64,000 bases of DNA, taken from Caproiciproducens sp. NJN-50 (GTDB taxonomy: Bacteria > Bacillota > Clostridia > Oscillospirales > Acutalibacteraceae). Both the position numbers and the translations under genes were made by a program. Below are positions 7,714-16,970 of the stretch, piece after piece. Each line of letters opens with the position of its first letter. Position 1 is the first letter of the stretch. The stretch lies in the NCBI RefSeq assembly GCF_004103755.1, contig NZ_CP035283.1, forward strand, positions 2,728,001-2,792,000, in the 5' to 3' direction. Below the pieces are notes generated by a model that saw only the letters and a program-made list of their open reading frames with translations, made no database searches and was not told the origin of the DNA.

Positions 7714-9768
7714 TTAATCCTGCAGCTTCAGCTGGCTCAGCGTGTTCTTGAGCACCTGGGCAAGGCGGTTCAGTTCCTGGCTGGTCGCGGAGCTCTGCTC
7801 CGCCGTTGCGGAATTGGACTGCACTACGGCAGAAATTTGCTCGGAGCCCTGATTGATCTGCCCGATCGCCCTTGCCTCCTCGGCCGCGGATTTCGAGATG
7901 GCTCCAAACAGAGTGGTCATCGACTCGACGCTGTCCACAATTTCCTTCAGGGACGTGGCTGTCTCATCCGCTATTCTGCGCCCTTCCGTCACGGCGCCGA
8001 TCGAATCCTGAATCAGCACGGAGGTGTTCTTTGCCGCTTCCGAGCTCTTTCCGGCCAGGTTGCGCACTTCGTCCGCAACAACCGAAAATCCCTTGCCGGC
8101 CTCTCCCGCCCTCGCGGCTTCCACCGCCGCGTTCAGCGCGAGGATATTGGTCTGGAATGCGATGTCCTCAATCGTCTTGTTGATCTTTTCGATCTTTCCG
8201 GAGGATTCTTCGATCCGGGCCATTGCGGCAATCATTTTTTCCATCTGTTCGCTTCCGTGCGTGACCTGGTTCCTTGCGTCCAGAGCGATCGAATCCGCCT
8301 TTTTAGCGGATTGGGCGCTCTCGTCCACCTTCTGATTGACTTCTTTCAAAGAAGCCGAAAGCTGTTCGATGGTTCCCGCCTGCTCCGTGGCTCCCTGAGC
8401 CAGCGCGTGAGCGCCCTCCGCCACCTGCTGCGATCCCCCCGCAACCTGATCGGCCATTTGGCTGATCTCACCGAACGTAGAATTCATAGACTGGATGATC
8501 GCGTTCAGCGCGTCTTTGATGGCGGTGAAGTCGCCCTGGTAATCCCGCTGCGGAGTCACGGTGAAATCACCGTCCGCCATGCCTCCCAGGACGGCGGAAA
8601 TTTCCTCGATATACCCGTTCAGGGATTCCACGGTGGACCCGAAAGTCTTCGAGAGCGATTCGATTTCGTCCTTTGTGCGGACGGCGGGAACCTCTGAATG
8701 CAGGTCTCCGTCCGCAAGGGTTTCAATGCGGCCCGCAAGGGACAAAACCGGCTTTACGATCGGAACGGCAACTCTGTTGGAAACCAGGATCGACAAAAGG
8801 ATGAACGCGGCGATGAGTCCAAGCATGATGCAGATCGCCGTATACATTCCGGACAGCATCTCGGATCTGACGGCCACCACGCCGATCGACCAGTCCGTGT
8901 TCGAAATCGGAAGGTAGGAAACGTAGACCTGCTGCCCTTCAAGCGTCGTCAGATCCCCTCCCGTTTTTGCCTCCGCCATCTTCTTGACGACCTCCGCGAT
9001 ACCGGAATAGGAGGGATCTTTTTTCGCAAGCTCTATGTAATTGACAGAGTCAAGGACATTGTTTATTTTTTTATCCGCGATAATTTTCCCGGCATTGTCC
9101 ACAATAAAGCCATAGCCCGATTGGCCGATTGAAACGCTGTTCAGGAGGCTGTTCAGCGTGCCGATCGAGATGGAGCACGTGAGGACGCGGGGCAAACCGC
9201 CTTCTTCATCGTTGATGGGAGTCGCCATTGTGACCAGCATCCCGCTGTCCTCCTGGGAAAAATAGGTGCTGGAGGTGGCAAAGCGGCCATCCAGCGCTTT
9301 TTTAAAATAGTCTTCGCCGCTGATGTCCTTGCCTCTGACCGTTTTGCCCGTACTTTCGGCCAGATCGACTTTGAAGAAGCCGTGAACCATGCTCTGATAA
9401 TCCAGTTCTTTGGCCAGGTCGTCGTTCGACAGCGACTTGTCAAAAAGCTTGCTGTCCTCTGAAATATCCGAAACCGCAGTGCGGAATTTATCCAGTGAAT
9501 TGTCCACAACCTGGCTGTAGGCATTCGCGGATTGAGCCACCTCATCCTCCATAAAGCTCATGGAATTCTGATAAATCAAAAGCACTGACATCCCGCCGAA
9601 AACGATGCAAATGGAAACTGTGATCATCATAAAGCGAAGAAGAAGCTTTCTCTTCAGTCCCTTTTGGCGAACGGCTCTTTTTTTCGCAGTCGGGCCGGAT
9701 TTTGCACGGATCAGCTTTTTTCTTTTAAAATGTGTTTGAAAAAACGACTTGAAATGAATTTTTTTCAA
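7714..9768 (-). CDS. Methyl-accepting chemotaxis protein with extracellular sensor
   Basis: This is a chemoreceptor of about 684 residues. A very basic cytoplasmic N-terminus is followed by TM1 (about residues 42-65), an extracellular double-Cache-like ligand domain of about 240 residues, TM2 (LGLIAAFILLSILV), a HAMP region and the signalling hairpin with the canonical tip DIAFQTNILALNAAVEAARA. It should cluster with CheA and CheW at the pole and report an external solute. No ATG occurs before TM1. I prefer TTG 9768 because GGGAG lies nine bases upstream; TTG 9777 abuts that GGGAG. It is the last gene of the cheA-cheR-cheB-mcp operon, 15-24 bp after cheB. The ligand is unknown. Confidence 0.93.
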   Translation of the reverse strand: MKKIHFKSFFQTHFKRKKLIRAKSGPTAKKRAVRQKGLKRKLLLRFMMITVSICIVFGGMSVLLIYQNSMSFMEDEVAQSANAYSQVVDNSLDKFRTAVSDISEDSKLFDKSLSNDDLAKELDYQSMVHGFFKVDLAESTGKTVRGKDISGEDYFKKALDGRFATSSTYFSQEDSGMLVTMATPINDEEGGLPRVLTCSISIGTLNSLLNSVSIGQSGYGFIVDNAGKIIADKKINNVLDSVNYIELAKKDPSYSGIAEVVKKMAEAKTGGDLTTLEGQQVYVSYLPISNTDWSIGVVAVRSEMLSGMYTAICIMLGLIAAFILLSILVSNRVAVPIVKPVLSLAGRIETLADGDLHSEVPAVRTKDEIESLSKTFGSTVESLNGYIEEISAVLGGMADGDFTVTPQRDYQGDFTAIKDALNAIIQSMNSTFGEISQMADQVAGGSQQVAEGAHALAQGATEQAGTIEQLSASLKEVNQKVDESAQSAKKADSIALDARNQVTHGSEQMEKMIAAMARIEESSGKIEKINKTIEDIAFQTNILALNAAVEAARAGEAGKGFSVVADEVRNLAGKSSEAAKNTSVLIQDSIGAVTEGRRIADETATSLKEIVDSVESMTTLFGAISKSAAEEARAIGQINQGSEQISAVVQSNSATAEQSSATSQELNRLAQVLKNTLSQLKLQD

Positions 9769-9791
9769 TTTCAGCAACTCCCGGTAATGAT

Positions 9792-10796
9792 TTATTTTGT
9801 ATGAAGGACAATCAGATCCGCAATTTGCTGCAAGGGCGCCTGCTTCACCACGGCCCCGATCTCAAAGGCTGCCATCGGCATCCCGTAAACGACGCAGGTA
9901 GCCTCATCCTGACCGATGGTGTAAGCGCCCGCTTCTCTCATGCGCAGAAGGCCTTCGGCGCCGTCCCTCCCCATTCCTGTAAGAAGCACGCCGACTGCTT
10001 CCGGCCCGGCCGTCTCGGCCGCGGAGTCAAACAAAACTCCGACCGACGGGCAGTGCCCGTTCACGCGTTCCCCGCGAACGCATTTGACATAATATCCCGC
10101 CCTGTCTTTTTTCAGCATAAGATGCAGCCCGCCCGGCGCAATCAGGGCGCTTCCCCGGCCGACACGGTCGCCGTCCCGCGCCTCCGAAACCCGGATTCCG
10201 GAAATTCCGTTCAGGCGCTGGGCGTACATTTTGGTAAAGCCGGACGGCATATGCTGGACAATGACAATTCCGGGCAGGCCGTCGGGCAGGCGTTTCAGAA
10301 TCTCCGCCGTCGCGTCCGTCCCTCCGGTGGAGGCGCCGATCAAAATCACGCGCTCCGGTTTTGCCGGCGGGGGCGGCGCCTTCGCCTTGGGCGCGTGCGC
10401 GCCCGCGGGTATGGCGGAAGCAACGGCGATCTTAGCTTTCACGCAGGCCTCGCTGCAAAAGGCCCGCCAGCTTTTCCTGTCCTGATCCCCGGGGAGCTGA
10501 ACCAGATCGTCGGCTTCCATTCCGCGGACGCTCACGGCATCCTCGTCCGGCCTGACCAGGGCAACCAAAGGGATGCCGGCCGCTTCGATCAGAGAGGCCG
10601 CGCTCCCGCCGAACAGCCTCGCCCCCGCAATGACCACATCCGGCTCAAACGTGTTCAGCACGGAAACTGCCTGTGAAATACTGCTCACAGTCCTGATCTC
10701 GCCAAACGCGGAGTCCCCGGACATGCCTTCCTTCATTGCGGAGAGAATGTGTGGAGAGTCGTCTGCTATCAGGGCTTTTATTGGTCGAAAGGGCAT
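9792..10796 (-). CDS. cheB: CheB-like protein-glutamate methylesterase with degenerate receiver
   Basis: This 334-residue protein should remove methyl groups from (and deamidate) chemoreceptors. The C-terminal methylesterase domain (about 148-330) has the full catalytic triad: Ser in LIGASTGG (about 156), His in VQHMPSG (182) and Asp in TGMGRDGA (278). The N-terminal receiver keeps the acidic pair (ADDS, 12-13), but where the phospho-acceptor Asp is expected the sequence reads PDVVIAGARL, a Gly at about 58. The conserved Lys-Pro after it is also absent. It therefore probably cannot be switched on by CheA phosphate in the usual way. A proline/alanine linker joins the domains. The gene lies between cheR and mcp in one operon. 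Confidence 0.92.
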   Translation of the reverse strand: MPFRPIKALIADDSPHILSAMKEGMSGDSAFGEIRTVSSISQAVSVLNTFEPDVVIAGARLFGGSAASLIEAAGIPLVALVRPDEDAVSVRGMEADDLVQLPGDQDRKSWRAFCSEACVKAKIAVASAIPAGAHAPKAKAPPPPAKPERVILIGASTGGTDATAEILKRLPDGLPGIVIVQHMPSGFTKMYAQRLNGISGIRVSEARDGDRVGRGSALIAPGGLHLMLKKDRAGYYVKCVRGERVNGHCPSVGVLFDSAAETAGPEAVGVLLTGMGRDGAEGLLRMREAGAYTIGQDEATCVVYGMPMAAFEIGAVVKQAPLQQIADLIVLHTK

Positions 10797-10801
10797 AGCG
10801 C

Positions 10802-11602
10802 TTATCCTTTCTGATAAATAGAAGGTTCGATATATCGCAGCGGAATCACATCCCGCTGAACGGTTTCCGAGTGGCCGATCAGCAAATATCCGCCGGGTTT
10901 CAAGCTTTCATAGAATTTCCGAATCAGATTGTTTTTGGTTTCCTGATCAAAATAGATCATGACGTTCCTGCAGAAGATCAAATCAAACGGCTGATGAAAC
11001 GGAAACGGATCCATCAGGTTCAGGCTACGGAAAATAACCTCTTTCTTAATCTCTTCGCTCAGAACATAGGCCTGCCCCTCCCGGACGCGAAAGTACCTTG
11101 TCCGCCACCCGTCCGGAAGGTTCCGGAGGGACTCCGCGGAATAAACCCCCTGCCGTGCCGCCTCCAGCACCCTTGTGGAGATATCGGTGGCCAGAATCCG
11201 GTAGTCCCAGCCGGAACACGGTCCGAACCACTCCCGCATCACCATGACCGCCGTGTAGGCCTCCTCCCCTGTGGAACACCCCGCGCTCCAGACCCGCAGG
11301 CATCTGTCCGGCCGGTTGTCCGTCAGTTCAGGAAGAATGACATCTTTCAAAAATTCAAAATGCCGCGGTTCCCGCATAAAGTAAGTGTGGTTGGTCGTCA
11401 GGCGGTTCATCATGGTATTCAATTCGTCCGGACTGCTGCGGATGAGACTGAAATACTCCGTAAAGCTGGAGATGTTTTTTTCGGCAAGTACAGAAAAAAG
11501 GCGCGCCTCAATCAGGAGGCGCTTTTTCCCGAGGTTAATGCCGAAGTTTGTGCGGATAAAGCTCACAAGCTCCTGAAATTCCCCGTCGGTTAAATGGATC
11601 AT
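10802..11602 (-). CDS. cheR: Chemoreceptor glutamate methyltransferase CheR
   Basis: This 266-residue S-adenosylmethionine-dependent enzyme methylates glutamates of chemoreceptors for adaptation. The N-terminal helical domain contains TTNHTYFMREPRHF, and the SAM domain begins at VWSAGCSTGEEAY, with the later motif DLIFCRNVMIYFD. I chose ATG 11602, with GGGAGG just upstream, which gives the normal family length. Frames open to 11653 would overlap the end of cheA. It follows cheA by 22 bp and precedes cheB by 5 bp. Confidence 0.95.
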   Translation of the reverse strand: MIHLTDGEFQELVSFIRTNFGINLGKKRLLIEARLFSVLAEKNISSFTEYFSLIRSSPDELNTMMNRLTTNHTYFMREPRHFEFLKDVILPELTDNRPDRCLRVWSAGCSTGEEAYTAVMVMREWFGPCSGWDYRILATDISTRVLEAARQGVYSAESLRNLPDGWRTRYFRVREGQAYVLSEEIKKEVIFRSLNLMDPFPFHQPFDLIFCRNVMIYFDQETKNNLIRKFYESLKPGGYLLIGHSETVQRDVIPLRYIEPSIYQKG

Positions 11603-11624
11603 TCGGCCTCCCATATTTTCCGTT

Positions 11625-13667
11625 TCAGCTGGCATTGTACAGGTTCTGCACATTTAAGATCAGGCTGATGCTGCCGTCCCCGAGGATCGCACAGCCGTCG
11701 ATCCCGTTTTTCTTGATTTTGAACTGATTCAGGTAAGCAGGGAGAGGCTTGACGACCACCTGCTGCTCGCCGAGCAGCGCGTCCGCGAAAATGCAGAAGG
11801 AGTTGTCGTGGGTGCCCACCAGGATCATGATTCCGCCGCCGATATCCTCTACCTCCGTATCGAGGTGATAGGCCTTGTGAAGGCGGACGACCGGATAATA
11901 GCGTTCGCGCACCATGATGATCTCATGCATGTCGGTATCGTACATAATGTTCTCGTCCCTCGCTTTGAAGGACTGAAGAATATTCTTGATCGGAATCGTG
12001 AACATCGTGTCCCCGACGGAGATTTTCATGCCGTTGACAATCGCAAGGGTAAGCGGTATTTTGAAAATGACCCTGGTCCCCTCTCCCTGCTTGCTTTCCA
12101 CCGTAACTTCCCCGCCGATTTTCTCCACGTTCTCCTTGACGACATCCATGCCGACGCCGCGCCCGGAAAACTCCGTCACCACGTCGTTGGTGGAAAATCC
12201 CGGCATCAGGATAAACTGGTTCACCTCATGGTCCGTGTAATCGTCGGCCGGTTTGGTCAGCAATCCCTTTTTATTGGCTTTGTCGAGCACCGCCTTACGG
12301 TCGATGCCCGCGCCGTCGTCGGAAACCGTGATCAGGATCTCGCCTCCTGTGTTTTGCGCAGAAAGCGTGATGGTCCCCATTTTGGGCTTCGAGGTTTTCG
12401 CCCTTTCCTTTTTTGATTCGATTCCGTGGTCCATCCCGTTGCGGACCAGGTGCATAATAGGATCCGCAATGCTGTCCACAATGGTCTTGTCGACCTCGGT
12501 TTCTTCGCCGATCAGGACGAGCTGGACCTCCTTGTCAAGCTTTTTGCTCATGTCGCGAACAATCCGATTCATCTTCTGGAAAACGGTGGAAACGGGAACC
12601 ATCCGGATGGACATGACAATTTCCTGCAGTTCATCGGTCAGCTTGCGCAGCTGCCGCGATGATTTTGTAAAGTTGTTGTCCAGCCCTGCCTGCTGAAGCG
12701 CCGGTGTTGAGGTAACCATCGATTCCATAATCACGATTTCCCCCATCAGGTCCATCAGGCTGTCCAGCTTGGAGAGATTGACGTTGATGAGGCTTTGCTT
12801 GACCGGCGAATGGGTCTGCTGGGCCGCTTTTTGCGGCTGGGGGCCGGCGGCGGACTGCCCTGCGGACTGCCGCTTTTTCAGCGCTTCGCCCAGGATGGAA
12901 TAGGTTTTCGTATAAGTAAATGCCTCAACGGCCGGAATCGCCTGGTCGCGCGCCTTTGGCTCACGGAAAAACAGGTAGAAGCCGTCTTTCTGGATTTGGG
13001 AAGCGGTGGTCTTGTCCGTTTCGATCTCACGGGGCTGGTAATCGAATTCGTCGCAGGAGTCCTGCAGGCTGTTGACCAGCATAAACGCTCGCAGATTTTC
13101 CATCTGCGCATCCTCGTCGAAAAAGATTCGGATGGCAAACGGAAATCCTTTTTCGGACTCCTCTTCCAACAGCCCGGCTTCCAGGCCGGAAACGGCCGCG
13201 GCGTCCTTCCGGGCGGCTTCCTGCGCCGCGCCCTGGTCCGCCTCGGCTGCGGGAACCGCCGCATCGGCGGAAATCTTTTTGAGGAAACCGTTAATTTCCT
13301 GCTCCAACGTGCCGATATTGTTTGTGAGCGGCTGTCCCTCCTGGACTTTCTTCACTTCCGCCCTGAGAAAATCCCCCGATCGGAACATCAGGTCGAACAG
13401 GCCTTCCAGGTCTTTTTCACCGATTCCCTTTTCCCTGACGAAAGCAAAAAGGTCTTCCATCTTGTGGGAGATGACCGCCAGGCTGTTGAACTGCATCATG
13501 GCGGATGAACCTTTAATGGTGTGCATGATCCGAAAAATTTCGTTGATGCTGTCCTGATCCAGATTTTTGTTCTTTTCACTTTCTATCAGAATATCGTCCA
13601 GATGCTCCAGCAGATCAGTCGTTTCAAACAAATAGACGTCCAACATGGATTCGTTTCCGCTTTCCAT
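11625..13667 (-). CDS. cheA: Chemotaxis histidine kinase CheA
   Basis: CheA autophosphorylates under receptor control and passes the phosphate to CheY (and CheB). In its 680 residues: P1/HPt with the phospho-His in IMHTIKGSS (His49), a P2-like response-regulator docking domain around 175-260, P3 dimerisation helices (about 295-360), the HATPase domain with N-box HLVRNGMDHGIE (406-417), SDDGAGID and GRGVGMDVV, and a CheW-like P5 at the C-terminus. All catalytic boxes look intact. It is first in its operon, with a SigD-like promoter about 100 bp upstream and a GGGAGAGAG Shine-Dalgarno. Confidence 0.97.
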   Translation of the reverse strand: MESGNESMLDVYLFETTDLLEHLDDILIESEKNKNLDQDSINEIFRIMHTIKGSSAMMQFNSLAVISHKMEDLFAFVREKGIGEKDLEGLFDLMFRSGDFLRAEVKKVQEGQPLTNNIGTLEQEINGFLKKISADAAVPAAEADQGAAQEAARKDAAAVSGLEAGLLEEESEKGFPFAIRIFFDEDAQMENLRAFMLVNSLQDSCDEFDYQPREIETDKTTASQIQKDGFYLFFREPKARDQAIPAVEAFTYTKTYSILGEALKKRQSAGQSAAGPQPQKAAQQTHSPVKQSLINVNLSKLDSLMDLMGEIVIMESMVTSTPALQQAGLDNNFTKSSRQLRKLTDELQEIVMSIRMVPVSTVFQKMNRIVRDMSKKLDKEVQLVLIGEETEVDKTIVDSIADPIMHLVRNGMDHGIESKKERAKTSKPKMGTITLSAQNTGGEILITVSDDGAGIDRKAVLDKANKKGLLTKPADDYTDHEVNQFILMPGFSTNDVVTEFSGRGVGMDVVKENVEKIGGEVTVESKQGEGTRVIFKIPLTLAIVNGMKISVGDTMFTIPIKNILQSFKARDENIMYDTDMHEIIMVRERYYPVVRLHKAYHLDTEVEDIGGGIMILVGTHDNSFCIFADALLGEQQVVVKPLPAYLNQFKIKKNGIDGCAILGDGSISLILNVQNLYNAS

Positions 13668-13766
13668 ATATGTCTCTCTCCCATCCTATTAATGAAAACT
13701 GGGTTTCCGGAATCCGGATGATAGGTTTCACCGATTCCTTATTTATTACATTTATTGCTTTTTATT

Positions 13767-13793
13767 ATATCGACCATTTTCTAATAAAATTAA
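13767..13793 (-). promoter_or_regulatory. SigD (sigma-28)-like promoter of cheA
   Basis: On the minus strand: TTAA, 15 bp, GTCGATAT, against the SigD consensus TAAA-N15-GCCGATAT. The last bases also form TATAAT with a weak upstream TTAATT, so an overlapping sigma-A promoter is possible. Confidence 0.6.
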
Positions 13794-13829
13794 CAGAATT
13801 TCTCCTGATTTTATGAAAGAGGTGCTTTT

Positions 13830-15248
13830 ATGCCGGAAAACCTGCGTATCACCGCTCCGGTCCCAAACAGCGACGGAATTCTGAAGCCGAATCCGTCCGC
13901 TCAGTCGTCTCCGGTCGAGCCCATGGAACCGGCCAGAGTGAATCGGCCCAACGCGCAGGATCAAAATACCGATTCGGCGTCCCTGAACCTGTTGCTTGGC
14001 AAAAACTCCGTATTCGGAAAATTCATTCAGCAGCTCAGGCAGACGCCGGCGCTTTCAGAAACACTCGGCAAGCTGCTCTTCACCGCCGTGCGCAAAATGG
14101 AGGCCTCCCCGTCCTCTCTGCCGGAAAGCTCCGTTTTGAGGGAGCTGGCGTCCGGTCTGACGGCAGAACAGGAGGACCTGGTGAAAAGCCTGATCTCCCA
14201 GCAGAAGGGCAGCAGCCTGTTCTCCGGGCCGCTTTTTCAACTGCTGGGCCGCATTTCGGAACAGGCCGGGGACCCGCAGCTGGACCTGAGGGTCGCCTCG
14301 TTTCTGAAAGCTTTCGACGGTTTTTTCTCCGTGAAGGATACGACCGCGGCGATCGCTTCAAACCTTGACAGGATCGGCCGGCAGATTCCGGCCGGCGACG
14401 CGAAGCAGCTCGCGCTTCTCGCTGAAAAGCTCAACACGGCGGATCCGGAAAGACTGCTGGGCAGCAACCTGAATCTTTTGAAAAAAGAAATACTTCCGTT
14501 TCTGTCCGCATATGTTTCAAAGAGCAGCGATTACGGCGAAATGCGGGAAACGATCTCCCTTCTCCTGCAGAACGCCTCGATTCTGAATATAAGCTCCCGT
14601 GAAAATCTGGAGGCTCAGTACCGGCGGCTGGTTTCTTATTGTGACCGCCGCGTCGGGGAACCGATGCTCCGGCTGATGCGCTCCTTCTACGAAGAGGCGG
14701 TCAGCCCGGAGCGCGGAAAGACCGAAAATCATTTTTTTCGGTCCCTGGTTTCCCTGCTTTCCCAAGGCGGAGGGTCGGACGCGCCGGAAACCGACAAAGC
14801 GGTCTATGCGGATATCAGCCGGTCCCTGCTTCTGGACAACAGCGTCTATATGCCGTTCACTCACATTCTTCTGCCGGCGGTCGTCCAGGGCAGATTTCTG
14901 TTCGCCCAGATCTGGATCGAAAAAAAAGGCAGCCGGGAAGAGGAACGCGCTCCCGCCGGCAGGACTGCGGAACCGATCCGCCTGTACCTGACATTCACCA
15001 TTCAGGATCTGGGATATTTCGAGGCGAGGGTTGAGCTGACAGGCAAGAAGGTCGACCTGGCCCTCTCCTGCCCGGAAAAACTGCTTGCAAAGAGAGGACC
15101 CATCGCGTCTTCTCTGGGGCAAATCCTTGTAAAAAACGGCCTTGCATCCGGGGACATCCGTCTGTCCTGCTGTGAAAAGCCCGAAGTCCCGGATCTGATT
15201 GTCCGGAAGATAATGGAAAGGAAGCGGACGGTCGATGTCACCATTTGA
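13830..15248 (+). CDS. FliK-like protein (YlqG type)
   Basis: This 472-residue protein resembles B. subtilis YlqG in context: a long variable N-terminal part rich in Pro, Ser and Leu helices, then a C-terminal region (about 370-440) whose IRLYLTFTIQDLGYFEARV resembles the FliK hook-length-control C-terminal fold. It is directly coupled to a FlhB-C-domain-like gene, the natural partner type of FliK. It probably acts in export or substrate switching in the cytoplasm, but that role is inferred. Overall similarity is weak by eye. A GAAAGAGG Shine-Dalgarno precedes ATG 13830. It is divergent from cheA. Confidence 0.6.
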   Translation: MPENLRITAPVPNSDGILKPNPSAQSSPVEPMEPARVNRPNAQDQNTDSASLNLLLGKNSVFGKFIQQLRQTPALSETLGKLLFTAVRKMEASPSSLPESSVLRELASGLTAEQEDLVKSLISQQKGSSLFSGPLFQLLGRISEQAGDPQLDLRVASFLKAFDGFFSVKDTTAAIASNLDRIGRQIPAGDAKQLALLAEKLNTADPERLLGSNLNLLKKEILPFLSAYVSKSSDYGEMRETISLLLQNASILNISSRENLEAQYRRLVSYCDRRVGEPMLRLMRSFYEEAVSPERGKTENHFFRSLVSLLSQGGGSDAPETDKAVYADISRSLLLDNSVYMPFTHILLPAVVQGRFLFAQIWIEKKGSREEERAPAGRTAEPIRLYLTFTIQDLGYFEARVELTGKKVDLALSCPEKLLAKRGPIASSLGQILVKNGLASGDIRLSCCEKPEVPDLIVRKIMERKRTVDVTI

Positions 15249-15549
15249 AAAGCTTCAGAAAGCGGCCGCTCTGAAATATGACGAAAACTCGGACGGCGCT
15301 CCCATCGTGGTCGCGTCCGGAATGGGCGATACCGCCAGGCAGATCGTAAGCCTTGCGGAAAAGAACGGCGTGCCGGTATTCCGCGACGATTCCCTCGCGA
15401 CGCTTCTGTCCCGGCTGGACGCGGGCGTCCAGATTCCTTCGGAGCTGTACCGCGCCGTCGTCGATATCTATATCTATTTTCTCGGCTTTCACGCCGATTC
15501 CGCCGGCAACGTGGCGGAGCAGCCTGAAATGGAACAGGAAAAAAGCTAG
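15235..15549 (+). CDS. FlhB C-terminal-domain-like protein (YlqH type)
   Basis: This 104-residue cytoplasmic protein matches the C-terminal part of FlhB (compare APIVVASGMGDTARQIVSLA with APVVVAKGQDYLALKIIEIA of the FlhB in this window, and VQIPSELYRAVVDIY with AQIPQEFYQAMAEVM). The NPTH self-cleavage motif of FlhB is absent. Such stand-alone domains (B. subtilis YlqH, FlhX elsewhere) can substitute for or modulate the FlhB C-domain in export switching. Its start overlaps the end of the upstream FliK-like gene by 14 bp, suggesting translational coupling. Confidence 0.85.
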   Translation: MSPFEKLQKAAALKYDENSDGAPIVVASGMGDTARQIVSLAEKNGVPVFRDDSLATLLSRLDAGVQIPSELYRAVVDIYIYFLGFHADSAGNVAEQPEMEQEKS

Positions 15550-15584
15550 GCCGACAAAATTCTGATAAGTTTTTGTCTTTGCGC

Positions 15585-15611
15585 TAACATTTCAGTCCAA
15601 TAGGACGATAA
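15585..15611 (+). promoter_or_regulatory. SigD-like promoter of the first cheW
   Basis: TAAC, 15 bp, GACGATAA, two mismatches to the best SigD sites of this window. It lies 56 bp before the cheW start codon in an intergenic gap of 117 bp. Confidence 0.6.
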
Positions 15612-15666
15612 TAGATAATGGGAAACTGAAAGCGTATTTGACAAAAAGCGAATAAGGTGAGGAAAC

Positions 15667-16203
15667 ATGAAAAAGACAAAAAAGAGCGCAAAAGGCACGT
15701 TCTCCGTCATGGAGAACATCCCTTCGGAAAAGCATCTGACCTTCTTCATCGACCGGCAGCTCTATGCCCTGCCGACTTCCCAGGTTGTTGAAATCATCCG
15801 GCTGCAGCCCATCACCCTGATGCCGAACCTTCCCGACTACGTGAAGGGCGTCATCAATCTGAGGGGAAAGATTGTCCCTCTCATCGATATGAGGCTCAAA
15901 TTTTCAAAGGAATCCATTCCATACGACAACTTGACCAGCATCGTCATTGTGGAGAACGGCGACATGACGGCCGGCCTGATCGTCGATTCGGTCAAGGATG
16001 TCAGGGATATTGCAAAAAGCCAGATTTTCGACGCGCCGAAGTACAAGAAAAGCGTCGGTGACCGGTATGTCGCCGCCATCGCGTCTTTGGGAAAAGAATC
16101 CGCCATGGTCCTGGATATCGCGCGCGTCCTTTCGGAGCGCGGCGCCGATTCCGCGCCGGCGCGCCATTCTGCGGATCAGATGCTGAAAACCGCAGCCGAA
16201 TAA
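15667..16203 (+). CDS. cheW: Chemotaxis coupling protein CheW
   Basis: This 178-residue scaffold couples receptors to CheA. The whole protein is a CheW fold: FIDRQLYALPTSQVVEII at the start, the family signature LPDYVKGVINLRGKIVPLID and the late DIARVLS. A lysine-rich head of about 15 residues precedes the fold. AAGGTGAGG lies before ATG 15667. It is the first gene behind a SigD-like promoter and is followed by a PilZ gene and another cheW. I cannot tell which of the two CheW proteins pairs with the CheA here. Confidence 0.95.
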   Translation: MKKTKKSAKGTFSVMENIPSEKHLTFFIDRQLYALPTSQVVEIIRLQPITLMPNLPDYVKGVINLRGKIVPLIDMRLKFSKESIPYDNLTSIVIVENGDMTAGLIVDSVKDVRDIAKSQIFDAPKYKKSVGDRYVAAIASLGKESAMVLDIARVLSERGADSAPARHSADQMLKTAAE

Positions 16204-16252
16204 ATCCGGTTCAGAGAGCAATGCAAGACAAAGTTGGGGGGCTTACCATCGA

Positions 16253-16900
16253 ATGCTGCCAATTCCTGAGGACTACCTCCGGTCGCCATGTGAAGTCAAG
16301 GCCATGGACAACAAGCCGATCCTGACAGGCTATCTTGGCTGGATAGGGGAAGACGGGATCCAAATCGTAAACAAGGCGGAACCGCTTCCCATCGTCCACT
16401 GCAATACCACTGTCAGAATCAGCGTATTCAGCACCGCGCTGGGATTCCGCGTTCTGGTCGGGAAAGTATACCTTTCGTCGCCGGAATTTATCCGGATTTC
16501 GGACGTGCAAAGTTTGGCAGACTATGAAAAAAGAAATTTTTTCCGCGTCAGGGTTGATATTGAAACAGAGGCCTTCCCTGAAAACGAGGAAGGCGAAATT
16601 CGGAAGGGCAGTGAGGCCATCGCGGTCAGCATCAAAGATCTCAGCCTGAGCGGTCTTTATTTTTTCAGTTCCAGGAAACTGGAGGTCGGCGACCGGCTGT
16701 CCGTCAGGCTGAGCCTTTACGATTCGGCCGTCTTCCTCAGCTGCAGAGTTGTGCGCAGGCTCCTGCTGGAGCGGGCGCAGGAGGATGGGTACGGATGTGA
16801 GTTCCTGAACAACTCCGGCCCCAAGGGCGATCTTTTATGCAAATATCTTTTCGATTGCCAGCGGGAACAGATCCGCACGATGAAGGAACGGCAGCTGTGA
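16253..16900 (+). CDS. PilZ-domain c-di-GMP-binding flagellar protein (YcgR-like)
   Basis: In 215 residues it has an N-terminal YcgR-N-like beta domain (about 1-95) and a C-terminal PilZ domain with both ligand motifs: RNFFR (RxxxR) and DLSLSG (D/NxSxxG). It should bind cyclic di-GMP and, as in E. coli YcgR or B. subtilis MotI, slow or disengage the motor. The location between two cheW genes in a motility operon supports this. Start ATG 16253 follows GGGGGG at an 11-base spacing. Confidence 0.87.
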   Translation: MLPIPEDYLRSPCEVKAMDNKPILTGYLGWIGEDGIQIVNKAEPLPIVHCNTTVRISVFSTALGFRVLVGKVYLSSPEFIRISDVQSLADYEKRNFFRVRVDIETEAFPENEEGEIRKGSEAIAVSIKDLSLSGLYFFSSRKLEVGDRLSVRLSLYDSAVFLSCRVVRRLLLERAQEDGYGCEFLNNSGPKGDLLCKYLFDCQREQIRTMKERQL

Positions 16901-16970
16901 GCGACCCGGAACCGAACCACGCGGGCCAGCGTCCCTGAAGAATCATAATTTACTCTACGAGGTGAATCAT

